Source: Salipiger sp. H15 (GTDB lineage Bacteria > Pseudomonadota > Alphaproteobacteria > Rhodobacterales > Rhodobacteraceae). From it: DNA of 64,000 bases. Numbering within the stretch: position 1 is the first letter of the stretch; each line of letters starts with the position of its first letter. The notes beneath the pieces were generated by a model that was not told the origin of the DNA, searched no databases, and saw nothing but the letters and a program-made list of their open reading frames with translations. Positions 27,374-36,733 of the stretch are shown here, one piece after another. Both the position numbers and the translations under genes were made by a program. The DNA lies in the NCBI RefSeq assembly GCF_040409955.1, contig NZ_CP123385.1, positions 1,533,501 through 1,597,500 of the forward strand, given 5' to 3'.

Positions 27374-28714
27374 ATGCGCTTCACCGGTCCGGCGTCGGCC
27401 ACCATCTTCGCGCTCGCCTGGCCGATGATGCTGCGCGCCATCATGCTGCACGGCACGGTGGTCATCGACGCCTGGCTCGTTGCCGGGCTTGGCGAGGAGG
27501 CCGTGGCGGCGATGGGTCTTGCCACGGCCTTCGGAGGGCTGCTCCTCGGGGTGCTGCTCGCCTTCTCCACGGCGACGCAGATCCTCGCCGCGAAGAGCTT
27601 CGGGACGGGGCGGCCGGAGGCGCTGCGCACGGCGCTGGTCTGCGGGCTGGTGATCAACCTCGGCGCGGGGCTGGCGGGGCTGCTGGCCACGGCGCTCGTG
27701 GCAGGCCCGATGATCGAAGGCAGCGCCCACACGCCCTGGATCGCGGCGGAAGCGCGCAGCTACCTCGCGGCGTTTTCGATCGTGGTTCTGGGCGAGGCCG
27801 CGGCGCAGAGCCTCTCCGCCCATCTCAACGGCTGCGGCGAGACGCGGCGGCCGTTCTACAGCTACCTCCTTGCCGTACCGGTCAACGTCGGGGTGAGCGT
27901 GGTGCTGATCTACGGGTTGCTCGGTGCGCCCGCGCTCGGGGTGACCGGCGCGGCGATCGGCAGCGGGGTGTCGGCCGTCCTTCGCGCGCTCTACCTCGGG
28001 CACCACGTGCGCCGCGCCAATGCGGCCGCGCTGGCGGCGAGTGCATGGACGCAGGGCAGCTTCCCGCGCGCCCTGCGAGATCACCTGGTGTTCGCGCTTC
28101 CGGTCGCCGCCACCTTCCTGAGCGCGACTGTCGCGAACACGGTCTGCAGCCTGATCTACGCGCGGCTCGAGATCACCGAGTTCGCGGCGCTGACACTCAT
28201 CGCGCCCTGGGTGCAGGTCGCGGGCACCGTCGGAATGGCCTGGGCGCAGGCCGCGGGCATCCTCGTGGCGCAACTGCTTGGCCGCGGGGCAGGGGCGGGT
28301 GTCCTCGAGGATTTCCTGCGGCAGGCCTGGGGCGGCGCGGTCCTCGCGGCAGCTGCCGTCGCCGCGGCCTATGTCGGCATCTGCGCGTCCTCTGGGTGGA
28401 TTTACGGCACCCTGCAAGCCGAGACGCAGGCCGCGCTCTGGAGCTTTCTGCCCGTCCTGCTGCTTCTGCCCTTCCCGAAGGGCTCGAACGCGATCTGCGG
28501 CAACACGCTGCGCGCCGCAGGCGAGACGGTCTACGTCATGCATATCTTCGTCTGGTCGCAGTGGCTGTTCCGCGTCCCGGGCACGGCGGCGCTGGTCTGG
28601 ATGGGGGTGCCCGTCGCCTGGGTATTCTCGCTGCTCCTCTTCGAGGAACTGGTGAAGTTTCCACCCTTCCACCAGCGCATGCGGGGCGGGCGGTGGAAGG
28701 TGGCGAAGCTCTGA
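27374..28714 (+). CDS. MATE family efflux transporter
   Basis: This 446-residue protein has 12 predicted membrane helices in two halves, with the MATE opening (ATIFALAWPMMLRAIMLHGTVVIDAW), a GEEAVAAMGLA segment and, in the second half, WAQAAGILVAQLLGRGAG. Family members expel cationic or aromatic compounds by Na+ or H+ antiport. It begins three bases after the dctM stop, so it belongs to the TRAP operon. This is an unusual partner. It may relieve accumulation of an imported acid or its product, or be a passenger. Confidence 0.88.
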   Translation: MRFTGPASATIFALAWPMMLRAIMLHGTVVIDAWLVAGLGEEAVAAMGLATAFGGLLLGVLLAFSTATQILAAKSFGTGRPEALRTALVCGLVINLGAGLAGLLATALVAGPMIEGSAHTPWIAAEARSYLAAFSIVVLGEAAAQSLSAHLNGCGETRRPFYSYLLAVPVNVGVSVVLIYGLLGAPALGVTGAAIGSGVSAVLRALYLGHHVRRANAAALAASAWTQGSFPRALRDHLVFALPVAATFLSATVANTVCSLIYARLEITEFAALTLIAPWVQVAGTVGMAWAQAAGILVAQLLGRGAGAGVLEDFLRQAWGGAVLAAAAVAAAYVGICASSGWIYGTLQAETQAALWSFLPVLLLLPFPKGSNAICGNTLRAAGETVYVMHIFVWSQWLFRVPGTAALVWMGVPVAWVFSLLLFEELVKFPPFHQRMRGGRWKVAKL

Positions 28715-28819
28715 CGGGGTGAGGTGGAGGTGAGCGCTTGTCGGCTGCGTCTCCCGTTTCGGGCGCTGATGCTGCGCCGAGGGAGATCCCCCGCCGCTGA
28801 AGCCATCCGGACATTATGG

Positions 28820-29080
28820 GGGCTGTGCTTCGCCCCAGCGGGATATTTCGGACGCCTTGCGCCAATCGCTCTCGAAAATCGGCAAGACCTGCCTGGGACT
28901 GGCCCGCTTGCCATTCAGCCGCATGAGCCGCTCGATCCGGTGGGGGCCGCAAGCCAGGCCCTCTTCGAGCACGTCATGCAAGACAAGGCGGGCACAATAG
29001 CTCCGATCGCTGACCTTGAGTTGGCAGATGCAACCTCCGATGCGCTGAGATACGCTCGTCGCCTTTGCACTGTCCACCAC
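28820..29080 (-). mobile_element. IS3-family transposase remnant
   Basis: In the 518-base stretch between the MATE gene and tRNA-Val, the minus strand keeps a short piece of IS3-type OrfB. SDRSYCARLVLHDVLEEGL and GPHRIERLMRLNGKRASPR (about 28,890-29,015) match the usual SYGARRVWRDVL..EGL..G..RIERLMR segment as I remember it. No catalytic DDE region and no intact ends are present, so it is a dead fragment. The rest of the stretch shows no gene. Confidence 0.55.
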
Positions 29081-29232
29081 GTCGCGAGGGACATGGACAC
29101 GCAGATCCTACGTCGATCCAGTCAGGACGGGTTGGGGCATGGTGCGTCTCACCGTGGACTACCTCTATGTACCACTCGATGTGGCTCATATCCCCTTGGA
29201 ACAAGGGGTTTTGCGTTTCCGATGGGATGGGA

Positions 29233-29308
<76 letters not shown>

Positions 29309-29570
29309 GTGAGGCGCGGTTTAGCCAAGCTTCTGGCGGCTTTCAAGCCTGATCCTTCGTCATTCTGTCGATCCATGCCGGCGGTCTTCGCGCCGGCCTG
29401 CGCGATCCGGTCACGGACTTGCTGCGCAATGGGCTCGAGAGCTTTGCCGGGCCCGATGAGGCGCGCTCGACCAGATCGGTTGGTCATGCCGGCATCAGCC
29501 GAAGAGTTGATGCCCTGCGCGCCTCGGTGGGCGTAGTATCGGACCAGCTGCGTCGAATGGGAGGGACGCC

Positions 29571-30386
29571 ATGCAAAAGACCGAAGAGACCGCCATCGCG
29601 CGCGGCGACCGGATGGAGGCCGCAGCCTGGGAGAGCGTCTGGGCCGCCGCGTCGCCGGAATTTCGCGCCGCGCAGGGCCTGAGCTCGGAGCGGCTCGGCG
29701 GCGCGGTGGCGCTGCGCGCGGGCGGGGTGCCCTGGTGGTTCATGAACCGCATCGTCGGGCTCGGCCTCGGGTCGCCCGCCGACCTTGACTGGCTGGCGGC
29801 GCAGATCGAGCGCTACCGCGCGGCCGGCACGCCCTTCGGCATCTCCGTCAGCCCCGAGGCGCGCCCGGCGGGGCTGGCCGACTGGCTGCTGGCACGGGGG
29901 CTGCGCCGGAGCGGCGAGATGGCGAAGATGGAGCGCAGCACCAAGGCGCTTCCGGACCCGGCGGAGGGCGTGGTGATCCGCGAGGTGGGCGTCGAGGAGG
30001 CGGGGCTCTTCGGCGCCACGGGCGCGCGCTGCTACGGTCTGCCGGACAACCTCAGCGGGTTCTTCGAGGCGCTGCCGGGGACCGAGGGCTGGCGCCTCTA
30101 CATGGCCTGGGACGCGGGTGAGCCGGTCGCGACCGGCGCGCTCTTCCAGCGCGGCGATGTGGCCTGGCTCGGCTTCGGCGCGGTCGACCGATCGCGCCGC
30201 GGCAAGGGGTTGCACGGGGCGCTCATGCTGCACCGGATGCATGCCGCCGCCGCCACGGGCTGCCGCCTGCTGGTGACCGAGACCGGGATGCCGGCCGAGG
30301 GCGAGGCCGCCCCCTCGTTCCACAACATGCGGCGGCTGGGGTTCGAGCTCGTCTGCGCGCGGCCCGACTACCTCGAGACAAGCTGA
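29571..30386 (+). CDS. GNAT family N-acetyltransferase
   Basis: This 271-residue protein has a clear C-terminal GNAT domain. LGFGAVDRSRRGKGLHGALMLHRM holds the acetyl-CoA pyrophosphate loop (RxxGxG/A-like), and CRLLVTETGM and HNMRRLGFELV form the end of the fold. The N-terminal 120 residues look like a degenerate second GNAT half, as in tandem GNAT proteins. GGGAGG directly upstream supports the start. Substrate unknown. It appears monocistronic, 262 bases after tRNA-Val, and that gap shows no other gene. Confidence 0.82.
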   Translation: MQKTEETAIARGDRMEAAAWESVWAAASPEFRAAQGLSSERLGGAVALRAGGVPWWFMNRIVGLGLGSPADLDWLAAQIERYRAAGTPFGISVSPEARPAGLADWLLARGLRRSGEMAKMERSTKALPDPAEGVVIREVGVEEAGLFGATGARCYGLPDNLSGFFEALPGTEGWRLYMAWDAGEPVATGALFQRGDVAWLGFGAVDRSRRGKGLHGALMLHRMHAAAATGCRLLVTETGMPAEGEAAPSFHNMRRLGFELVCARPDYLETS

Positions 30387-30554
30387 GCCGCGTCCCGGCA
30401 AGAGGACTCCGTATCCCCTTGCGGGCGGCGTCTCGCTTGGGGCTTGGTCCGTTCAGATATTTGTTGAAAGCCCGGGGGTCTTGTCGGCAGAGTGGACTGC
30501 CCGCCCTCCGCCTCACGCGCTTCGCTGAAATTTTTGCAGACAAGAAGTGTTCGG

Positions 30555-32039
30555 ATGAAACCCAGCGCAATGACGATCACCGCCCTCCTGCTGAGCGCCG
30601 GCATCGGCCTCTGGGGCATTCTCGATCCGAAGGGGCTTGGCACCGGCGCGGCGGGCATTGTCGCGGCGCAGTTCGAGAGCCTCGGCTGGTTCATCATGCT
30701 GACCGCGAGCGGGATGCTCATCGCCGCGATCTATCTCGCCGTTTCCTCCTTCGGCTCGGTTCGGCTCGGGCCCGAGGGGTCGGAGCCGGAATTCTCGACG
30801 GCCTCGTGGATCACCATGCTCTTCGCCGCCGGGATGGGCGTCGGCCTGCTCTTCTACGGCGCCGCCGAGCCGCTGACCCATTTCGCCACGCTGAGCGCGC
30901 ATGTCCCGCCGTCGCGCGCGGCGGAGCTGGCGCTCTTCGTCACCTACCTGAACTGGGGCTTCCACGCCTGGGCGATCTACGGGATGGTCGGGCTTGCCAT
31001 CGGCTATTTCGGCTTCCGGCGCGGCCGCCCGCTGCTGCTCAGCGCCTCGGTCCTCGAGTCCTTCGGCAGCGCGCGCTGGACCCGGGCGGCGGGGTGGGTC
31101 TTCGACCTCATGGCCATCGTCGCCATCGCCGTGGGGCTGGCCGGCTCGCTGGCCATCGGCGTCTTCCAGATCCAGGCGGGGCTGGCCGGGCTTCTCGGCA
31201 TGGCGCCCTCGGCCGGGCTGACCGGGGCGGTCTTTCTCGCCGTCTGCGTCGGCGTCGCCATCCCGCTGCGGCGCGAGCTTGGTGCGGGCATGGCGCGGCT
31301 TTCCAACATCGCCATGGTCATCGCCGTCGCGCTGCTGCTCTACCTGCTGGTCATGGGGCCGACCTCGTACCTGATGAACGCCGTGGTCACCGGCTTCGGG
31401 CGCTACGTCGCCAACGTGCTCAAGGCGGGCTTTGCCACGGCGGAGTTCCTCGAGGAGGACGTGGTCGGCTGGTTCAAGGCCTGGACGCTCAACTACATGA
31501 TCTGGTGGCTGGCCTGGTCGCCTTTCGTGGGGGTCTTCATCGCCCGCATCTCGCGCGGGCGCACGATCCGCGAATTCCTTTTCGGCGTGATCGTCGCGCC
31601 GACGCTGTTCTCGATCCTCTGGTTCGGCGTCTTCGGCGGGCTCGGCTTCTACGACAGCCTGCGGATCGAGGGCGCGCTGGCGGCGATCAGCATGGAGAAC
31701 CTCGACGCCACCACCTTCGCGCTGCTGGACCGGTTCCCGCTCTCGGTGCTGACCAGCGCCGCCTCGATCGTGGCGGCCTTCCTCTTCGTGGTGACCTCGG
31801 TGGTCAGCGCCGCCTTCGTGCTTGCGATGTTCGCCACCGGCGGCGCCGAGAACCCGCCGGTGCGCCTGCGCCTCACCTGGGGGGCGGTGCTGGCGGCGCT
31901 CGGCCTCGCGATGGTGCTGGTCGGGGACATCACCCTCGTGCGGTCGGTGATCGCGCTCTCGGCCATCGTCTTCATCTTCATCGCGCCGATCCTGGTGCTG
32001 TGCCTGTTCCGGGCCCTGCGGCGGGAGGCACGGTCATGA
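30555..32039 (+). CDS. BCCT family transporter (betaine/choline/carnitine type)
   Basis: This 494-residue protein has about 12 helices with BCCT hallmarks: WITMLFAAGMGVGLLFYGAAEP (the glycine-rich helix 3 stretch that binds substrate and Na+), YLNWGFHAWAIYG, and WTLNYMIWWLAWSPFVGVFI followed by ARISRGRTIREF. It probably takes up a trimethylammonium compound or a related betaine. The long N- and C-terminal osmosensing tails of BetP are absent. The start at 30555 is chosen since residues before it are not conserved. Its stop overlaps a 30-codon membrane peptide gene by ATGA. Confidence 0.92.
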   Translation: MKPSAMTITALLLSAGIGLWGILDPKGLGTGAAGIVAAQFESLGWFIMLTASGMLIAAIYLAVSSFGSVRLGPEGSEPEFSTASWITMLFAAGMGVGLLFYGAAEPLTHFATLSAHVPPSRAAELALFVTYLNWGFHAWAIYGMVGLAIGYFGFRRGRPLLLSASVLESFGSARWTRAAGWVFDLMAIVAIAVGLAGSLAIGVFQIQAGLAGLLGMAPSAGLTGAVFLAVCVGVAIPLRRELGAGMARLSNIAMVIAVALLLYLLVMGPTSYLMNAVVTGFGRYVANVLKAGFATAEFLEEDVVGWFKAWTLNYMIWWLAWSPFVGVFIARISRGRTIREFLFGVIVAPTLFSILWFGVFGGLGFYDSLRIEGALAAISMENLDATTFALLDRFPLSVLTSAASIVAAFLFVVTSVVSAAFVLAMFATGGAENPPVRLRLTWGAVLAALGLAMVLVGDITLVRSVIALSAIVFIFIAPILVLCLFRALRREARS

Positions 32040-32128
32040 GCGCGCAATTGGTCGACACGGGGCTGAACCTCGTGGTCTTCGCCTACATCGGGCTGCTGGT
32101 CTGGCTTGCCCTGCGCCCGGATCCGTAG
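32036..32128 (+). CDS. 30-residue single-span membrane peptide coupled to BCCT carrier
   Basis: A short reading frame starts at the ATG that overlaps the BCCT stop (ATGA) and encodes MSAQLVDTGLNLVVFAYIGL followed by LVWLALRPDP. It is almost entirely one transmembrane helix (residues 9-26) with a short polar tail. The overlap and helix composition argue that it is translated as an accessory or stabilising subunit of the transporter, as with other small transporter-associated peptides. No family is known to me. Confidence 0.55.
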   Translation: MSAQLVDTGLNLVVFAYIGLLVWLALRPDP

Positions 32129-32149
32129 CGCGCAGGGCAGGCCGCGGCC

Positions 32150-33112
32150 TCAGGACTTGCCGCGCAGCATCTCCTCGACCAGCCGCTGCACGTCGAGCGC
32201 CTCCTGCGGGGTGGCGAGCCGGTGCGGCTGGCCCGCGACGCAGAGCAGGAGCTGGTCGAGCTGGGCGCGCAGCGCCACGGCGCGGCGCTCTCCGGCGGCC
32301 TGGGGCACGGGAATAAACTCCTCGCCGGTCGAGACGGACTCGTCCGAAAAGTTCGAGACCCGGTGGCTCGCCTTGTTGCCCTTGACGGTGAACTCCTGCC
32401 GGTCGGGCTGGGCGCCGCCGGTGCTGGCAAGGATCGAGACAGGCACGCCCGCCGGTGTCTCGAGCCGGGCGAGCAGCGCGGTTTCGCAGAGCGCCGGATC
32501 CGCCGGGTAGGAGGGGCGCGCCCAGCTGACCGAGAGCGGCCCGAGGATGCGCTGGGTGAAGAAGAGGAAATGCGAGATCACCTCGCGCGTCATCCCGCCC
32601 TCGTCGCGGAAGCGCAGCCAGTCGGCCGCCTGCTGCCAGGCGCGCGGCCAGGTGGCGTAGGTGACGACCATGTCGACCCCGGCCATCTCGCCCATCGCGC
32701 CCGAGGCCGCCGCCGCTGAGACGTTGTGCAGCGCCTCGCCCGCCGCCTGGGTGAAGTTCACCGCCGCGGGCACGCCGCTCTGCGCGAGCTTCGCCACCAG
32801 CTCCTCGCTGGCCGCCATGTCGACGCCGAGCGGCTTTTCGAGGAACACCGCCTTGCCGGCGGCAGCCGCCGCCAGCGCATAGGCCATGCGCGGCACCGGC
32901 GGGCAGGCGAGGTAGACCAGCTCGGCCCCGGCCATCGCCTCCTCGGCCGAGCCCGCGAGCGGCGTCTCGGGTGCCAGCGCGCGCGCCGCGGCGCAGCCCT
33001 CGGGCGAGGGGTCCCACATCGCGACGACGGAATAGCCCTCGTGCTGCCGCATGTGCTCGAGCATCCGCCGCCCCATGATCCCGAGCCCGATGATCGCCGT
33101 CTTCACTGCCAT
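32150..33112 (-). CDS. Gfo/Idh/MocA family oxidoreductase
   Basis: This 320-residue NAD(P)-dependent dehydrogenase has the N-terminal Rossmann motif AIIGLGIMGRRML, the signature EKPLGVDMAASEELV (catalytic lysine in EKP) and a C-terminal alpha/beta domain ending SVSTGEEFIPV. Relatives oxidise sugars, inositols or related cyclic compounds. It is convergent with the BCCT/peptide pair, 21 bases apart, and has no same-strand partner nearby. The substrate is unknown. Confidence 0.85.
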   Translation of the reverse strand: MAVKTAIIGLGIMGRRMLEHMRQHEGYSVVAMWDPSPEGCAAARALAPETPLAGSAEEAMAGAELVYLACPPVPRMAYALAAAAAGKAVFLEKPLGVDMAASEELVAKLAQSGVPAAVNFTQAAGEALHNVSAAAASGAMGEMAGVDMVVTYATWPRAWQQAADWLRFRDEGGMTREVISHFLFFTQRILGPLSVSWARPSYPADPALCETALLARLETPAGVPVSILASTGGAQPDRQEFTVKGNKASHRVSNFSDESVSTGEEFIPVPQAAGERRAVALRAQLDQLLLCVAGQPHRLATPQEALDVQRLVEEMLRGKS

Positions 33113-33273
33113 GGTCTGTCCTGTCCCTGCTGGTCTTTGCGCGGTGTCACCAAGCTGCGCCCGCGGCTTCTTTTTGCACGGCTTGCCGCCGGGGTGTAGG
33201 GTAAGGTGATGATTTCCCTTGCGTCCTGCGGCTGAGGCGCACAGGGAAAGGGCAGGGGCAGGCGGACGAAAGC

Positions 33274-34842
33274 CTAGGTCTCGCCGTCCGCCGCGTCGTC
33301 GCCCTGCGCGTATTTCCGCCCGAAGGCCGAAAGCGCGTCGCGCAGGCCGCGCCCGGCGCGCCGGGCTTCCCTGATCGCGCCGCCGGTCCTTGCCTCGATG
33401 CGCAGCCGGTTGCGCTGCGTGTCGAGCGCCGGGCCGATGAGGCTGTCGATCCGGGCGCGCAGGCGATCGACGTTCCAGTCGGGCTCGGTGAGCACCACGG
33501 GGATCGTGTTGGCGGTGACGCGGGGGTCGGCGATGTCCTGCTGCACGGCCGCGACGACCTCGGTGACGCGCTCCATCGCCTCGGTCCCGAGATGGCTCTC
33601 GGGGACCGGCCAGGCGGGCAGCAGCTCGTCGATGCAGGAAACTGCCACCACCACCGGCGGCATCCGCCGCCTGGGATCGCCCGAGACGATCTCGCGCAGC
33701 ATCGCGATGGTGGCGCGGTCGATCTCGCGCGCGGGGCGGTTGGCGCGGACGGTCCAGATGACGAGGTCGGCGCGGGCCAGCTCCTCGGCCACCTTGCGCG
33801 CCAGACGGGGCGAGCCGTCGAGCCCCGGCATGTCGAGCAGCATCGTCTCGACACCGTCGAAGTCGGTGGCGTAGGTCTTCGGCGCGTCGGTGGTCGGGAT
33901 CACGTCGACCTCGGCGAGGTCGGCGCCGAGCAGCGCGTTGACGAGGCTCGACTTGCCGGCGCTGATCTGCCCGGCCACCGCGATGCGCAGCGGCATGTCG
34001 CTCGCCGCCAGCCGCGCCCGGTCGAGATCGCTCGCGGCAAGCCCGAGGTCCAGCAGCTCGGAGTCGGAGAAGCGCAGCCGCCCCGAGTAGAGTTCGACCG
34101 CCGCCGCCGCCACCTCCTCGAGCAGCAGCGCCTGCAGGATGGCGGTGCCCTCGTTGGTCACGAAGGAGGAATGGCCCTCGGCGATGACCCCCTCGATCTC
34201 GCGCAGCACGGCGGTGGGCAGGGACTTGACCGCGCGGATCACCCGCCAGGCGTTCCAGCCGTGCTTCTTGACCTTCCAGGCGACGTCGCGCCGCTCCCAG
34301 AGCCAGAGCAGCGTGCCGACCGAGATGCTGTCGGAGAAGGGCACCTTGTCGCGGATGTCCGAACGCAGCCGCACGGCGACGCGGTCGACGAGCAGCAGCG
34401 CCTCGGGGACGGTGAAGTCGAGCACGCCCCTGTCGCCCGTGCCCGAGGCCGCCGCGACGCGGCGCACCACCTCCTGCGCGATCGGCTGCAGTTCTTCCCA
34501 GGGCAGGGGGCTTTCGGTCTTCTCGGCGATGAAGACCTGCGCGGCCTCGAAGGCGGCGACCTCGCGCTCGCTCCACGACGGATCGACGCGGGCGTGCAGC
34601 TGGTCGGGCCGGGGCGCGCTCCCCGTCTCGCGGCCGCGCAGCCAGAGCCGGGTCAGGCGAATGAGCGCGACCAGCCCGCCGAGCGAGATCGAGCCCACGA
34701 TGAACTCGATGAGCCAGCCGTGCTCGATCATCCAGGCAAAGCCCGCGAGCATCGCCGCGACGAAGGGCAGGGCGAGGGCGACGACCGCCAGCAGCCGGTC
34801 CCAGCGCAGCAGCGCCGGGCGGAGGCGCTCAGTCAGCTTCAT
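33274..34842 (-). CDS. Membrane-anchored GTPase, dynamin/YcjX-like
   Basis: This 522-residue protein has two N-terminal transmembrane helices (about residues 15-37 and 44-63) and a helical middle region of about 200 residues. A GTPase domain follows: G1 GQISAGKSSLVNALLG near residue 289, a PTTDAPKT switch, G3 LLDMPGLDG, and a G4 position that reads SCID instead of the standard NKxD. AGGAGG lies eight bases upstream of the start at 34842. The start lies 14 bases inside the upstream GTPase gene, so the two are co-expressed and probably form a pair at the inner membrane. The exact role is unknown. Confidence 0.75.
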   Translation of the reverse strand: MKLTERLRPALLRWDRLLAVVALALPFVAAMLAGFAWMIEHGWLIEFIVGSISLGGLVALIRLTRLWLRGRETGSAPRPDQLHARVDPSWSEREVAAFEAAQVFIAEKTESPLPWEELQPIAQEVVRRVAAASGTGDRGVLDFTVPEALLLVDRVAVRLRSDIRDKVPFSDSISVGTLLWLWERRDVAWKVKKHGWNAWRVIRAVKSLPTAVLREIEGVIAEGHSSFVTNEGTAILQALLLEEVAAAAVELYSGRLRFSDSELLDLGLAASDLDRARLAASDMPLRIAVAGQISAGKSSLVNALLGADLAEVDVIPTTDAPKTYATDFDGVETMLLDMPGLDGSPRLARKVAEELARADLVIWTVRANRPAREIDRATIAMLREIVSGDPRRRMPPVVVAVSCIDELLPAWPVPESHLGTEAMERVTEVVAAVQQDIADPRVTANTIPVVLTEPDWNVDRLRARIDSLIGPALDTQRNRLRIEARTGGAIREARRAGRGLRDALSAFGRKYAQGDDAADGET

Positions 34843-35902
34843 CCGAGGACCTCCTGAAGGCGCGCTGGTAGACCTTGCGCAGCTCCTCCTCGCTTGCCGT
34901 GATGCCATGGGCACGGCGGTAGAGGAAATAGGCGGCGGCGCGGCCGAGCGCGTAGGTGGTGGCAAAGCTGATCGCGCCCGCCGTGGCGGCGCCGACGGTC
35001 TGGCCGTAGACCGGGATCAGCTTGGCCAGCTCGCGCAGGCCGAAGTTCGTGGCATAGCGCGCGCCGAGGCTGAGCCCCATGGTGCTGAGGAAGGCGGCGC
35101 CGACCTTGCGGTCCCATTTCACCCCGTAGCGCAGGCCGAGCTCGTGCAGCATCTTGAGCTGCGTCGCGGGCACCGCGACCACGCCCACCACCGGCGCAAG
35201 GTCGCTGGTCAGCGCCACCCCGGCATAGGAGAGCACGCAGCGCTTGTGCTTCTGGAACTCGATCTGCTCGGCGTCGCTCGCGCGGGATCTCTCCAGCAGC
35301 AGGCCCGCCGCCGGCAGCGCCTCGAGCAGGTGACGGCGCAGCGCGTCGAGCCCCACCACATCGGTGCTCTCGTCCGGCGCCAGCGACAGGCTGACCGAGG
35401 AAAGCTCCTTCCCGGCGGCGCGGTTCATCCGGGCGGAGATGCCGCGCTCGGCACGCTCGCGGGCGTCGGGGTCGGGCACGAGGTCGGTGCCGGTGAGCAC
35501 TAGGATGGCGCGCATCCGGCGCTCCTCTGACGCGATGTCCGAGAGCGCATCGGCGACCATGCCCTGCACCGGATCGTCGAGCCGGCAGACCACCAGCAGC
35601 ACGTGGCTGCGGTCGCGGCAGGCGGCCAGATCCTCGGCGGGGTCATAGCCCGCCTCGCCAAGGCCGCGCGTGTCGAGGAAGCGGACCAGCGGCTGCTCGG
35701 GCGGGAAGTCGTAGCTGTGCGCCGAGCGCGTGCAGGGCTGGAAGCCGTTGCCGATCTCGGCATCCGTCTGCTCGGTCAGCGCCCGGACGAGCGAGGACTT
35801 TCCGGCGCCGGTCTTGCCGAGCAGCCAGACGACGGGCAGCACGATCTCCTCCGTGCCGCCGGAGCCCGAGTCCCTGGAACGCCTGAATATCCTGTTCAGC
35901 AT
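34829..35902 (-). CDS. GTPase with C-terminal membrane-associated DUF697-type domain
   Basis: This 357-residue protein has a P-loop at residues 29-37 (GKTGAGKSS), G3 LDTRGLGE and G4 LTGTDL. A C-terminal half then carries hydrophobic helices (APVVGVVAVPATQLKMLHEL and IPVYGQTVGAATAGAISFAT) as in DUF697 proteins, which follow GTPase domains in several families. The ATG at 35902 is favoured over the TTG at 35968, which would add 22 unconserved residues. It is the first of two overlapping GTPase genes. Confidence 0.75.
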   Translation of the reverse strand: MLNRIFRRSRDSGSGGTEEIVLPVVWLLGKTGAGKSSLVRALTEQTDAEIGNGFQPCTRSAHSYDFPPEQPLVRFLDTRGLGEAGYDPAEDLAACRDRSHVLLVVCRLDDPVQGMVADALSDIASEERRMRAILVLTGTDLVPDPDARERAERGISARMNRAAGKELSSVSLSLAPDESTDVVGLDALRRHLLEALPAAGLLLERSRASDAEQIEFQKHKRCVLSYAGVALTSDLAPVVGVVAVPATQLKMLHELGLRYGVKWDRKVGAAFLSTMGLSLGARYATNFGLRELAKLIPVYGQTVGAATAGAISFATTYALGRAAAYFLYRRAHGITASEEELRKVYQRAFRRSSDEAD

Positions 35903-36328
35903 CTTCCGTCCGATCCGCGGCCCTGCCTCGTCCGCCCTGGCGAAACGTTCCGTCAAAAAGCCGCCCAATTCAACATGACCCGTCCGCCGTCCCGCGGAAT
36001 GCGGGCATCGCGGCCACGGTCACCCGCGCGGGCCGCGGCCGGGGCGGCGCCATCCCGTTGAAATAAGGCGGTCTCTCCCCGGGGCCAGTGCAGCCCGGCG
36101 GGCCGGTGCGGCAAGCGGCCCGCGCAGGCTCGGCGGCGCGGGAAGGGGCGGGGTGACGCCGCGGGCGCCGACCTCCCCGCGTATCCCGGCTCGGGTCTCG
36201 ATCACAGTCGCGTGATCTCGGCGTAGCGGCGGGACAAATCCCCGCGCCGTTCCGTCTTTCCTTCAGGTCGCCCGCGGTGGACGGCCCGGGAAAGGACCGG
36301 CGCGGCCGGTCCGCAGGGAGGAAGAGAG
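35903..36328. other. Divergent gap before COG4315/sigma operon
   Basis: A 426-base, very GC-rich stretch with no convincing gene. It must hold the promoters of the GTPase pair and of the COG4315/ECF operon, but I could not single out a reliable ECF-type -35/-10 pair. Confidence 0.5.
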
Positions 36329-36721
36329 ATGGGCTCACGACAGGGACGGCTGGCCGTCTGCCTCGGCATCCTCGCGGCGCTGGCCGCGGGCGGGGCCATG
36401 GCCGGGACCGGCATCATGCAGCATGACACGTCGCTCGGCGCCGTGCTGACCGATGCCAAGGGCATGACGCTCTACACCTTCGACAACGACATGGGCGGCA
36501 AGTCCGCCTGCTACGACAAGTGCGCCCAGAACTGGCCGCCGCTGCTCGCCCCGGGCGGGGCCATGGCCGAGGGGGATTTCGGCATGACCGAACGCTCCGA
36601 CGGGCAGATGCAGTGGACGTATTACGGTCAGCCGCTCTATCTCTGGATCAAGGACCAGGCTCCGGGCGACGTGACCGGGGACGGTGTAAACGGCGTATGG
36701 CATGTTGCCAAGCCCCAGTGA
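36329..36721 (+). CDS. Secreted COG4315 protein (Yx(FWY)xxD motif)
   Basis: This 130-residue protein has a signal peptide ending GGAMAGTG and two copies of the family pattern: LTDAKGMTLYTFDNDMGGKSACYDKCAQNWPP is the first (motif YTFDND; note the paired cysteines), and YYGQPLYLWIKDQAPGD is the second (YLWIKD). GGAGG lies upstream. COG4315 proteins are periplasmic or surface proteins of unclear role. This one leads an operon with an ECF sigma factor 12 bases downstream, so it may be a stress-induced target or a signal component. Confidence 0.83.
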   Translation: MGSRQGRLAVCLGILAALAAGGAMAGTGIMQHDTSLGAVLTDAKGMTLYTFDNDMGGKSACYDKCAQNWPPLLAPGGAMAEGDFGMTERSDGQMQWTYYGQPLYLWIKDQAPGDVTGDGVNGVWHVAKPQ

Positions 36722-36733
36722 GGCAGGGCGCGA

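Noticed and set aside
36002..36190. GC-rich inverted segments before the COG4315 gene considered as an attenuator or origin
   Set aside because: No consistent stem with a T-run, no DnaA boxes or iterons; likely only compositional.
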